Source: Caldicellulosiruptoraceae bacterium PP1 (GTDB taxonomy: Bacteria; Bacillota; Thermoanaerobacteria; Caldicellulosiruptorales; Caldicellulosiruptoraceae). Taken from it: a DNA stretch of 64,000 nucleotides. Location of the stretch: contig JBGGOQ010000002.1 in the NCBI GenBank assembly GCA_041320695.1, forward strand, positions 395,618 to 459,617, written 5' to 3'. Below, in pieces: positions 16,893-25,670 of the stretch (the first letter of the stretch is position 1; every line of letters starts with the position of its first letter). The notes under the pieces are model-generated. The model was not told the DNA's origin. It did no database searches and worked only from the letters and a program-made list of their open reading frames with translations. The position numbers and the translations under genes are program-made.

Positions 16893-19364
16893 ATGGGTTA
16901 TAAATATTATGATGATAAATTTCCATTTCATTTTATGAATCCTTCATTACCACTAGAAAAAAGGATAGATGACTTACTTGCTAGACTAACAATTAAAGAA
17001 AAGATTGAACTCTTGCCCACAAGGCAAAAAGCAATACCAAGACTTGGTATAAATGAGTTTTGGGTAGGAGGAGAAGCTGCACATGGTCTTGCGTGGAGAG
17101 GTGTAGCAACAGTATATACTCAACCAATTGGGCTTGTTTGCAGTTTTGATAAAGAACTTATGAAGAGAATTGGAGAGGCTATATCTGACGAAGCAAGGGC
17201 ATTTTATAGAAGATTAGATAAAAGAGGTGGTCTTTGTCTTTGGGCACCTACAATAGATATGGCAAGAGACCCTCGATGGGGTAGAACTGAAGAATCTTAT
17301 GGTGAAGACCCGTTTTTAGCAGGTGAAATGGCAGCTAAATTTATTCAAGGTATGCAAGGGCAACACCCTTTTTATTTAAAGACTGCAGCAACACCAAAGC
17401 ATTTTTTTGCTAACAATAATGAATATGAAAGAGCATCTTGCTCTGCTGAAGTAAGTCAAAGAAATATGAGAGAGTATTATCTTGATGTTTTTAAAAGAGC
17501 AATTACAAAAGGTAAAGCCTCTTGTATTATGACAGCGTACAATGCAGTAAATGGTGTTCCTTGTAATGTTAATCCTATCGTCAAAGACATTGTTAAACAT
17601 GAATGGAAATTAAGTGGATTTGTAGTGACTGATGCAGTTGATTTTACCCAAACTGTTACTATGCATCATTATTTTGATACATATTATGAAGCTGCTGCAG
17701 CATCTTTAAAAAATGGTGTTGACTGTTTTACAGATGACCCTAAGATAGTTATTGAAGCATTTAATGAAGCTTATGAAAGAGGTTTAATAAATCAAGAAGA
17801 CATTGACAGGGCTCTTAGAAATATTTTTAGAATAAGATTTAGACTTGGGGAATTTGATCCAGATGAACTAAATCCGTATAGTCAGATTTCAGATTCTGAA
17901 ATTTGCCATAAAGATCATGCAAAGCTATCATATATGGCAAGTCAAAAATCAATTGTATTACTTAAAAACCAAAAAAATATATTACCAATTGATAAGTCTA
18001 AAAAGCAAAAAATAGCTGTTATAGGTCCATTAGCCAATGAGGTTTTCTTAGATCATTATAGTGGCTCATTACCATATAAAGTAACTCCATTACAAGGTAT
18101 ACTAAATAAGCAGTTAGCAAATGAGATCTATTTTGATACAGGAAACGATGAGATTGCTATCAAATCAGTATTAACTAACAGATATTTAAGTGCATATAAG
18201 ACTGATAGCTCTCCATTATTTGCAAATGGCTTACATATTAGTGACAGTCAAATATTTTCTCTTGATGATTGGGGCTGGGGTAGCTATACTATTAGAAGTA
18301 AGGCAAACAATATGTATCTTAATGCTGAAGATAATGGATTTGTTAAAGCATCATCAAAAGAGATAATTGGTTGGTTTGTTAAACAAAAATTGAGATTAGA
18401 AAAAATTGAAAATGATTTATATATAATTAAGACTTGGAATGATAAGTGCTTTACTGTAGACGCAGAGAATAATAACATTATTAAATTTGAAGATTTTAAA
18501 GATTTAGATTCTCAAAAATTTAAAATTGAATGTATATCAAAAGGGATAGAAAAAGCAAGTGAAATAGCAAGTCTTGCTGATATATGTGTAGTATTTTTAG
18601 GTAATAACCCATTTATTAATGGTAAAGAAGAATATGATAGACCTGATATTATTTTACCTTACCATCAAGAAGAATTGTTAAAAGCTATTTATGAAAAAAA
18701 TCCCAATACAGTATTATTTATTATTGGAAGTTATCCTTTTGCTATAAACTGGGCAGATCAAAATATACCAGCTATACTTTACACTGCTCATAGTGGTCAA
18801 GAAATGGGGAATGCAATTGCCGACGTTTTATTTGGAGATTATAGCCCAGCAGGTAGACTTAATATGACATGGTATAAATCTATAAACCAATTACCACCAA
18901 TTATGGATTATGATATAATTAATAACCATCGCACATATATGTATTTTGATGATGAAGTTTTATATCCATTTGGACATGGTTTAACATATACTAAATTTGA
19001 GTATATAGATATTATTGTTAATAATGAAATTGTTGAACCTAACAAATCAATAAAGCTAATAGTAAGAGTAAAAAATGCTGGTGATATAGAATCTGATGAA
19101 GTTATCCAAGTATACATAAAAGCAGAAAATTCAAAATATAAAAGGCCAAATAAGCAACTAAAAGGTTTTGAAAGAATTCATCTTTTACCAAAACAAGAGA
19201 TGGATATTGAATTTGAAATACCTTATGAGGAGTTATCAATATGGAATGAATCACAGGGATGTTTTATTGTCGAAGATGGCTATATTACATTAATGATTGG
19301 TACATCTTCTCAAGATATTAGACTTACAAAAAAAGTAAAAGTTATTGGTGAAAAACTTAGATAA
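16893..19364 (+). CDS. GH3 beta-glycosidase with an inserted domain
   Basis: The 823-residue enzyme has the two GH3 domains and a C-terminal fibronectin III-like domain (from about residue 700). The nucleophile is Asp247 in VVTDAVDF. APTIDMARDPRWGRTEESYGEDP and TPKHFFANN are family motifs. There is no signal peptide, so it acts on imported oligosaccharides. Residues about 415-548 form an extra domain inside the second GH3 domain. Its repeated pattern (NRYLSAY, NNMYLNAE, DKCFTVDAENN) resembles a beta-trefoil or fascin-like fold. The GGEAAHGLAWRG context recalls GH3 beta-xylosidases and beta-glucosidases, and the exact activity is open. GGGGGA precedes the start. It has its own terminator before the transporter genes. 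Confidence 0.9.
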   Translation: MGYKYYDDKFPFHFMNPSLPLEKRIDDLLARLTIKEKIELLPTRQKAIPRLGINEFWVGGEAAHGLAWRGVATVYTQPIGLVCSFDKELMKRIGEAISDEARAFYRRLDKRGGLCLWAPTIDMARDPRWGRTEESYGEDPFLAGEMAAKFIQGMQGQHPFYLKTAATPKHFFANNNEYERASCSAEVSQRNMREYYLDVFKRAITKGKASCIMTAYNAVNGVPCNVNPIVKDIVKHEWKLSGFVVTDAVDFTQTVTMHHYFDTYYEAAAASLKNGVDCFTDDPKIVIEAFNEAYERGLINQEDIDRALRNIFRIRFRLGEFDPDELNPYSQISDSEICHKDHAKLSYMASQKSIVLLKNQKNILPIDKSKKQKIAVIGPLANEVFLDHYSGSLPYKVTPLQGILNKQLANEIYFDTGNDEIAIKSVLTNRYLSAYKTDSSPLFANGLHISDSQIFSLDDWGWGSYTIRSKANNMYLNAEDNGFVKASSKEIIGWFVKQKLRLEKIENDLYIIKTWNDKCFTVDAENNNIIKFEDFKDLDSQKFKIECISKGIEKASEIASLADICVVFLGNNPFINGKEEYDRPDIILPYHQEELLKAIYEKNPNTVLFIIGSYPFAINWADQNIPAILYTAHSGQEMGNAIADVLFGDYSPAGRLNMTWYKSINQLPPIMDYDIINNHRTYMYFDDEVLYPFGHGLTYTKFEYIDIIVNNEIVEPNKSIKLIVRVKNAGDIESDEVIQVYIKAENSKYKRPNKQLKGFERIHLLPKQEMDIEFEIPYEELSIWNESQGCFIVEDGYITLMIGTSSQDIRLTKKVKVIGEKLR

Positions 19365-19376
19365 ATACTAATATTC

Positions 19377-19405
19377 AAAAGGGTGAATACAATCACCCTT
19401 TTTTT
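19377..19405 (+). terminator. Terminator after the GH3 gene
   Basis: AAAAGGGTGA (19377-19386) pairs with TCACCCTTTT (19393-19402), with further T residues running to 19405. Confidence 0.88.
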
Positions 19406-19510
19406 ATGTCTAAGATATAGGGTGAAAGATAGCAAAAAAATGAGGTATTTTTTTTAAAAAAAATATTGTTTAATATTAATGTAATAAAAATATAAAATAA
19501 AATAATTAAA

Positions 19511-19590
19511 ATAACATAATAAAATAGAAAATTATGTTATTTTACATATAATAGTAATATTATATTAGAAAATTATGTCAAATAACATGT
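19511..19590 (+). promoter_or_regulatory. Tandem repeats upstream of the sugar transporter
   Basis: TAGAAAATTATGT occurs exactly at 19525-19537 and again at 19566-19578, 41 bases apart, which is about four helical turns. Each copy starts an ATGT-N6-ACAT dyad. ATAACATAA (19511-19519) and TTATGTTAT (19532-19540) form a further inverted repeat. Same-face tandem sites suit an activator such as the AraC-type response regulator encoded at 29923-31476. The 272-base gap between the GH3 gene and the permease otherwise holds only the terminator and very AT-rich DNA. Confidence 0.5.
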
Positions 19591-19636
19591 ATATTATAAT
19601 AATATTATAACAATTATTTATATAAGGAGGCAAAAA

Positions 19637-20596
19637 ATGAGTACTAATACGGCACAAGCTCAAATTTCAACCAATCCTACTAAGCCCAAAAAAAACATAG
19701 GTAAATTAGTATATAAGCAGAGATATCTAATTTTGATGATATTACCTTTTTTAGTGTGGCTTATCATTTTTAGGTACATACCTTTATGGGGTTGGATAAT
19801 GGCTTTTCAAGATTATAAAATTGGCAAGCCAATTTTTCAGCAGGAATGGGTTTGGTTTAAAAACTTTATTGATATGTTCCAAGATCCTGAGTTTTATAAA
19901 GTTATGAAAAATACTATTGCTATGAGTTTGATGGGATTGTTTTTTGGTTTCCCATTGCCAATTATTTTAGCCATATTAATTAATGAGGTTAAAAATAATG
20001 TATACAAAAGAGTTGTTCAAACAATTTCATATTTGCCGCATTTTGTATCGTGGGTTATTGTTGCAAGTTTGATTTCTTCAATGCTTTCTCCAGATGGAGT
20101 TATGAACATGATACTTAAAAATTTACATATCATAAAAGAACCAATTTTGTTTTTAGGTGAACCAAAATACTTCTGGTGGGTAGTAACCTTTTCAGATATA
20201 TGGAAAGAATTAGGATGGAATTCAATTATATTTTTAGCTGCCATTACATCTATAAATCCAGAACTATATGAAGCTGCAACTGTTGATGGGGCAGGAAGAC
20301 TTAAGAAGATATGGCACATAACTATTCCAGGTATTATGCCAACAGTTGTATTAATTCTTATTATGACAATAGGTAATATAATTAATATTGGTTTTGAAAA
20401 GCAATTTTTACTTAGAACTGCTGCTGTAAGAGATGTTTCAGATGTACTTGACTTATATATACTTCAATATGGTATAGGGACCTTTAGGTTTTCATTTGGT
20501 ACAGCAGCTGGTCTATTTAAATCTGTGATAAGCTTAACATTATTATTTACAGCAAATTGGATTAGTAAAAAGACTACTGGTTATAGAGTAGTATAA
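19637..20596 (+). CDS. lplB: Oligosaccharide ABC transporter permease, LplB type
   Basis: The 319-residue membrane protein is an LplB-family permease of the CUT1 group, with a polar N-terminus of about 30 residues and six membrane spans. The EAA loop is YEAATVDGAGRLKKIWHITIPGI. The phrase LPFLVWLIIFRYIPLWGWIMAFQDYK is diagnostic of the family. It works with the permease at 20621 and the binding protein at 21568. No ATPase is encoded; such systems usually share one general MsmK-like ATPase. Neighbouring glycosidases suggest that xyloglucan-type or related oligosaccharides are imported. Confidence 0.9.
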   Translation: MSTNTAQAQISTNPTKPKKNIGKLVYKQRYLILMILPFLVWLIIFRYIPLWGWIMAFQDYKIGKPIFQQEWVWFKNFIDMFQDPEFYKVMKNTIAMSLMGLFFGFPLPIILAILINEVKNNVYKRVVQTISYLPHFVSWVIVASLISSMLSPDGVMNMILKNLHIIKEPILFLGEPKYFWWVVTFSDIWKELGWNSIIFLAAITSINPELYEAATVDGAGRLKKIWHITIPGIMPTVVLILIMTIGNIINIGFEKQFLLRTAAVRDVSDVLDLYILQYGIGTFRFSFGTAAGLFKSVISLTLLFTANWISKKTTGYRVV

Positions 20597-20620
20597 AAAA
20601 TAGATTGGCAGGTGAACAAA

Positions 20621-21508
20621 GTGAAGACCACAACTAGTGATAAAATATTTAATATTATTAATAACATGCTTATGTTGTTGTTAGTAATTATTACATTGTA
20701 TCCATTTTTATATGTGTTAGCTGTATCATTAAATGATCCTTTTGATGCAGTAAAAGGTGGAATAACAATATTTCCAAGAAAATTTTCTTGGGTAAATTAT
20801 AAAGAAATAGTAAGTTATCCAAATATACTTCATGCTACAATGATTACAGTTTTAAGAACAGTGATAGGAACAATTACAAGTGTTTTATCTACTGCAATGG
20901 TTGCTTATGTATTAAGCAGAAAAGACTTTTTAGCTAGAAAAATTGTCACAGCATTATTTATTATAACCATGTATGTTGATGGTGGGATGGTACCTAATTA
21001 TCTATTAATAAGGTCTCTTGGACTTATGAATAATTTCTGGGTATATATACTACCTGGTATGATAAGTGCTTTTAATATAATTCTCATTAGATCATTTATT
21101 GATGAAATACCTGATGATGTTGAAGAATCAGCAATGATAGATGGTGCAAATGATTTACTTATTTTCTTTAGAATAATTTTACCTTTATGCTTACCTGTAT
21201 TGGCTACTGTTACGTTATTCTCTGCTGTTGGGAATTGGAACTCGTGGTTTGATACATACTTATACTGTGGTGGTAATGAGAAATTATCTACATTACAATA
21301 TGAGTTACAAAAGATATTATCTAATGCTTCTGCATCATCAACTTTAGATTATTATTCAAACTTAGATCCTAATAGAACTATGAGAGTAACTCCTCAATCC
21401 TTAAGAATGGCCATGACTGTTATTGTAACATTACCAATTGTATGTGTATATCCTTTTGTTCAAAAGTACTTTATTAAGGGTATGACACTTGGTGCAGTAA
21501 AAAGTTAA
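20621..21508 (+). CDS. ytcP: Oligosaccharide ABC transporter permease, YtcP type
   Basis: The 295-residue second permease has six spans and the EAA loop EESAMIDGANDLLIFFRIILPL. The ending YPFVQKYFIKGMTLGAVKS is typical of YtcP proteins. I place the start at GTG 20621, five bases after AGGTGA; the in-frame GTG at 20612 lies within the ribosome binding site. It follows the LplB-type gene after 24 bases. The substrate is unknown beyond its being an oligosaccharide. Confidence 0.9.
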   Translation: MKTTTSDKIFNIINNMLMLLLVIITLYPFLYVLAVSLNDPFDAVKGGITIFPRKFSWVNYKEIVSYPNILHATMITVLRTVIGTITSVLSTAMVAYVLSRKDFLARKIVTALFIITMYVDGGMVPNYLLIRSLGLMNNFWVYILPGMISAFNIILIRSFIDEIPDDVEESAMIDGANDLLIFFRIILPLCLPVLATVTLFSAVGNWNSWFDTYLYCGGNEKLSTLQYELQKILSNASASSTLDYYSNLDPNRTMRVTPQSLRMAMTVIVTLPIVCVYPFVQKYFIKGMTLGAVKS

Positions 21509-21567
21509 TATTTTACTGTTTCAAGTGTGATATTTATAAACTATAATTATATTTGGGAGGTATATTT

Positions 21568-23262
21568 ATGAGAAGGAACCTAAGGTTTATTGCACTCCTG
21601 ATTGCTGTTATATTCACATTTGGAGTTGCAATTGGGAACGTTTATTTGACAGATGCTGCTTCTGCTAAGCTTTATCATCCATTAAAGGTAATGCCTGAAG
21701 CAAGCAAACCAATTACATTTACAATGTTTAATGCTGAAACAAATCCAAACGATGATCGCTATCAAAGCCCAGTTGCAAAAGAAATTAAAAGATTAACTGG
21801 TGTTACATTGAAGGTTGAGTACAATGTTGATGCTGGTTCACAAAGATTACAGCTTATGGCTGCAAGTGGTGATGTTCCAGATTTACTTTTTGCAAAAGGT
21901 GATTTAACTCTTTTCAAAGATGCAAACTTATTAGTCCAATTAGATGATCTAATTAATAAATATGGTCCAAATATAAAGAAAGCTTTTGGAGATAACTTAA
22001 AGAGGCTAAAATGGTCAAAGGATGATCCACATATATACGCTTTAGGTATCACAACTGACAATGATGCTTCGTTAGATGTAAATGGTGGTTTTATGCTACA
22101 ACATAGAGTAGTTATGTCACAAAATTATCCAACAATTAGAACAGTTAAAGATTTTGAAAATGCTATAAGCAAATACTATAAAGCAAATCCACAAACTGAT
22201 GGAATGCCAACAATACCTCTTACATTAAGTGCTGATAACTGGAGAACTGTAATAAGTGTTACAAATCCTGCTTTCCAAGCAACTGGAGCTCCAGATGATG
22301 GTGAACTTTATGTTGATCCAAAGACATATAAAGTTCAATTCCACTATAAGAGACCTGCTGAAAGAGAGTACTTCAGATGGCTTAATCATATGTGGAATGT
22401 AGGACTTTTAGATAAAGAAACATTTGTTCAAAAAGACGATACTTATAAAGCAAAAATAGCTAGTGGTAGAGTACTTGCTCTAATAGATGCTGGATGGGCT
22501 GTAGGAGAGCCTATTACAGCTTTAAGAAATGCTAAGAAATATGACAAAATGTATGGATACTATCCTGTAACAACAAATACTAAAATATTACAACCGCCAC
22601 CAGATGTTAGAAAAGGTTATACTGGAGGGTGGGGAGTTTCAATTACTTCAAAATGTAAAGATAAAATAAGAGCTATTAAGTTCTTAGATTGGATGACAAC
22701 TGAAGATTCAAATATCCTAAGAAACTGGGGTATTGAAAATGTACATTACAAATATGTAAATGGAAAGAGAGTATTCATTGATAGTGTTAAACAACAGAAA
22801 CTAACTGATCCTACTTTTGGCAAGAAAACTGGTATTGGTGTTTACACATATCCGTTCCCAAGATTACCAAACACATATATAGACAAAACAGGTAATCCAA
22901 CTACACCTGATATAACAAAAGCTGATATTAGCAAGAACTATACAGATGTTGAAAAGAAAGTATTAAGTGCTTACAAAGTTCAAATATGGAAAGATCTATT
23001 CCCAAAACCTGAAACATATCCTGTTAAGGTATGGGGAGATCTTTGGATGCATCAACCAGAAGACAGCGAAATTAAAACTATTGCAAGCAAAACATTTGAT
23101 TATGCAACACAGAACATTGCTAAAGTTATTATGGCAAAACCAGAGAAATTTGACCAAGCATATACAGATTTCTTAAAAGGATTTGACAAACTAAATGGAG
23201 CAAAATATGAAAAAGCTATGGAACAACTTATTAAAGAAAAGATTGAACTTTGGACAAAATAG
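21568..23262 (+). CDS. Oligosaccharide-binding protein, LipO type
   Basis: The 564-residue extracellular solute-binding protein has a signal peptide (hydrophobic residues 6-26, cleavage likely near TDAASA). It continues with KPITFTMFNAETNPNDDRYQ and other features of LipO-like family 1 binding proteins. These are larger than MalE and associate with LplB/YtcP permeases. There is no lipobox cysteine, so anchoring is unclear. The start is ATG 21568 after GGGAGGT; an upstream TTG at 21553 is in frame but has no ribosome binding site. A terminator-like stem follows, which probably raises its level above that of the next gene. Confidence 0.88.
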   Translation: MRRNLRFIALLIAVIFTFGVAIGNVYLTDAASAKLYHPLKVMPEASKPITFTMFNAETNPNDDRYQSPVAKEIKRLTGVTLKVEYNVDAGSQRLQLMAASGDVPDLLFAKGDLTLFKDANLLVQLDDLINKYGPNIKKAFGDNLKRLKWSKDDPHIYALGITTDNDASLDVNGGFMLQHRVVMSQNYPTIRTVKDFENAISKYYKANPQTDGMPTIPLTLSADNWRTVISVTNPAFQATGAPDDGELYVDPKTYKVQFHYKRPAEREYFRWLNHMWNVGLLDKETFVQKDDTYKAKIASGRVLALIDAGWAVGEPITALRNAKKYDKMYGYYPVTTNTKILQPPPDVRKGYTGGWGVSITSKCKDKIRAIKFLDWMTTEDSNILRNWGIENVHYKYVNGKRVFIDSVKQQKLTDPTFGKKTGIGVYTYPFPRLPNTYIDKTGNPTTPDITKADISKNYTDVEKKVLSAYKVQIWKDLFPKPETYPVKVWGDLWMHQPEDSEIKTIASKTFDYATQNIAKVIMAKPEKFDQAYTDFLKGFDKLNGAKYEKAMEQLIKEKIELWTK

Positions 23263-23280
23263 ACTTGCCTTATTAAATAG

Positions 23281-23315
23281 AAAGGACTATCGTTCTCTAT
23301 GATAGTCCTTTCTTT
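23281..23315 (+). terminator. Stem-loop between the binding protein and GH95 genes
   Basis: AAAGGACTATC (23281-23291) pairs with GATAGTCCTTT (23301-23311), followed by CTTTAAA. It is probably a partial terminator, since no promoter is visible in the 26 bases left before the next gene. Confidence 0.75.
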
Positions 23316-23337
23316 AAATTAACGAGGAGTGAGAATA

Positions 23338-25638
23338 TTGAATACCAATTTAGGCTATACATATTCAACTGTTCCTAAAAGATGGGAAGAAGGGTTATTA
23401 TGTGGTAATGGAACAATTGGAGCACTAATGTTAGGTAAGCCACAAAATGAGAGTATCTATTTAACACATGAAAAACTGTTTATTCCATTATATGAAAAGG
23501 AGATATTACCAATTAATCTTGCTCCACATTTGAATAAAATTAGGAATATGCTGTTTGAAGGAAAATACAGAGAAGCTTCTGAGTTTGCTTGGGAATTAGC
23601 AAAAAAAGAAGGATACAAGGACCTTGTTTGGACTGATCCTTTTTTTCCAGCTTGTAGCTTAAATATAGAATTTCAAAATGAGAATATTGTTGATTATTCG
23701 CGAAGTCTTAACTTCGATACCGGATACGCTGCAGTAAAAATTAAAACAAATAATGGAACAATAAAAAGAAGCCTTTTTGTGTCAAGAAAAAGGAATATTT
23801 CTGTTTTACAAATACAGTCAGACTATAAAATAACAGTTCAAATTAGCAAAGGACATCTTAATACACCTGAATATGATAATAGACATAATTTAATTAATGG
23901 ATTAAAGTATACCATTATAGAATATGATAAAGATATTATTTCAATGAAATGTGCTTTTAAGTATACACAAGGAGGATATATTTGCATTTCTAAAATTGAA
24001 GCTGATGGAGTTTTGAAAAATATTGATGAATCGACACAAATAATAGATGCAACAAATATAAAAATATTTACAACTGTTGATGTAAATAATGATATTGAAA
24101 ACTTAGATAAATCATACTATATAGAATTTTTAAGAAATATACCTAACAATGTTGAGCTATTATTTAATGAACATAAAAGCATTCATAAGACACTTTTTGA
24201 TAGAGTATCTTTTAATATATCGAAATATAGCCAATTTAGCGATAGTTCAATTTATTTAGACTCAAAAAAAGGTATTATTAATAATAAGTTTATAGAAAAA
24301 ATCTTCAATGCAGGAAGATATGCAATTATTTCAAGTTGCGGTGATTATCCGCCTGTGTTGCAAGGTATTTGGACAGGAATTTATGCTGTTCCATGGTCAT
24401 CTGATTATACCAATGATGGTAATTTACCAACTGCTATTTTAGGACTACTTCCATTAAATAATGCTGAGTTAATGAAAAGGCTATTGAATTACTATTACAA
24501 TCTTATTCCTCATATGAGAGAAAATGCAAAGAGGTTATTTGGTTGCAGAGGAATAGTGTTGCCATCAAGAACAAGCACAAAAGGTTATAATTTTCATTTT
24601 AATATTGATTGGCCCATTATATATTGGACTGCTGGTGCTGGATGGATTGCAAGATACTTTTATGATTACTGGTTATATACGCAGGATAATAATTTCTTTT
24701 TAGATAGAGTATTACCTTTTATGAAAGAAGTAGCAGAATTTTATGAAGATTTTATGATTGAAGATAAACATGGTAAATGGATGTTTATACCATCTTACTC
24801 TCCAGAAAATACTCCACTAAACAGTAATTCTCAAACAACAATTAATGCAACAATGGATATTGCTGTTGCAAAAGAGGTTTTTAGTAATCTTATTGAAGGT
24901 TGTTCAACCCTTGGCATAGAAACAGAAAATATAATTAAGTGGAAAAGAATTTTAGAAAAGATGCCTAAGTATCAAGTTAATGAAGATGGTGCTTTAAAGG
25001 AATGGTGTTATGACTTTGTAGACAATTACGATCATAGACATGCATCCCATCTTTATCCTACTTTTTATTGCATTGATAAAGATTTAATAAAAGATAATTT
25101 AATAGAAGCAGCTAAAAAGGCATACAGGTTAAAAAAACAATTTAAAAACAAAGAAGAAGGTATAATGGCATTTGGATTAATACAGGTAGGTATGGCTGCT
25201 GCACATTTAAAAGATTCTGAAATGGTTGAAGAAATTATATATAAATTGGCAAAAGATTATTACTATGAGAATTATGCATCTTCACACGATGCAGGGCCTT
25301 CACTTTTTAATACAGATATTTCTGGTGGTCTTCCTGCACTTATAGTAGAATGTATTGCTCAAAGTTATACTCAGCAAGATGAATATGATAAAATAGAGTA
25401 TTTTGTTTTAGAAGTATTACCAATTAAAATAACAAAATGGTCTGATGGAAAATTAAAAGGGCTTAAGACAAGAGGAAATTTCGAAGTAGATATTGAATGG
25501 GAGAATCATAAGTTAAAGCATTTATTAATAAAAAATAATTCTTTAAATAAATTAAAGATTGTATATGAAAATAAAGAAATAATTATTAATAATACAACAA
25601 AAGAAGTAATATTAACACATGATAGTTTTGGTATATAA
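23338..25638 (+). CDS. GH95-like glycoside hydrolase
   Basis: The 766-residue protein resembles GH95 alpha-L-fucosidases and alpha-L-galactosidases. It has the N-terminal CGNGTIGALMLGKPQNESIYLTHE segment, LQGIWTG, SYSPENTP, LKEW and HRHASHLYP. It lacks a signal peptide. GH95 enzymes normally use two asparagines in YTININTEMNYW; here the segment reads YTNDGNLPTAIL, so the first is replaced by Asp and the second is kept. It may be a divergent subgroup with altered specificity. TTG 23338 fits the GAGGAG site nine bases upstream better than GTG 23329, which directly abuts it. The GH31 gene follows after 32 bases, so the two are likely co-expressed. Confidence 0.75.
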   Translation: MNTNLGYTYSTVPKRWEEGLLCGNGTIGALMLGKPQNESIYLTHEKLFIPLYEKEILPINLAPHLNKIRNMLFEGKYREASEFAWELAKKEGYKDLVWTDPFFPACSLNIEFQNENIVDYSRSLNFDTGYAAVKIKTNNGTIKRSLFVSRKRNISVLQIQSDYKITVQISKGHLNTPEYDNRHNLINGLKYTIIEYDKDIISMKCAFKYTQGGYICISKIEADGVLKNIDESTQIIDATNIKIFTTVDVNNDIENLDKSYYIEFLRNIPNNVELLFNEHKSIHKTLFDRVSFNISKYSQFSDSSIYLDSKKGIINNKFIEKIFNAGRYAIISSCGDYPPVLQGIWTGIYAVPWSSDYTNDGNLPTAILGLLPLNNAELMKRLLNYYYNLIPHMRENAKRLFGCRGIVLPSRTSTKGYNFHFNIDWPIIYWTAGAGWIARYFYDYWLYTQDNNFFLDRVLPFMKEVAEFYEDFMIEDKHGKWMFIPSYSPENTPLNSNSQTTINATMDIAVAKEVFSNLIEGCSTLGIETENIIKWKRILEKMPKYQVNEDGALKEWCYDFVDNYDHRHASHLYPTFYCIDKDLIKDNLIEAAKKAYRLKKQFKNKEEGIMAFGLIQVGMAAAHLKDSEMVEEIIYKLAKDYYYENYASSHDAGPSLFNTDISGGLPALIVECIAQSYTQQDEYDKIEYFVLEVLPIKITKWSDGKLKGLKTRGNFEVDIEWENHKLKHLLIKNNSLNKLKIVYENKEIIINNTTKEVILTHDSFGI

Positions 25639-25670
25639 TAAACTAAACTGTATATGAGGAGGAAAGACAA

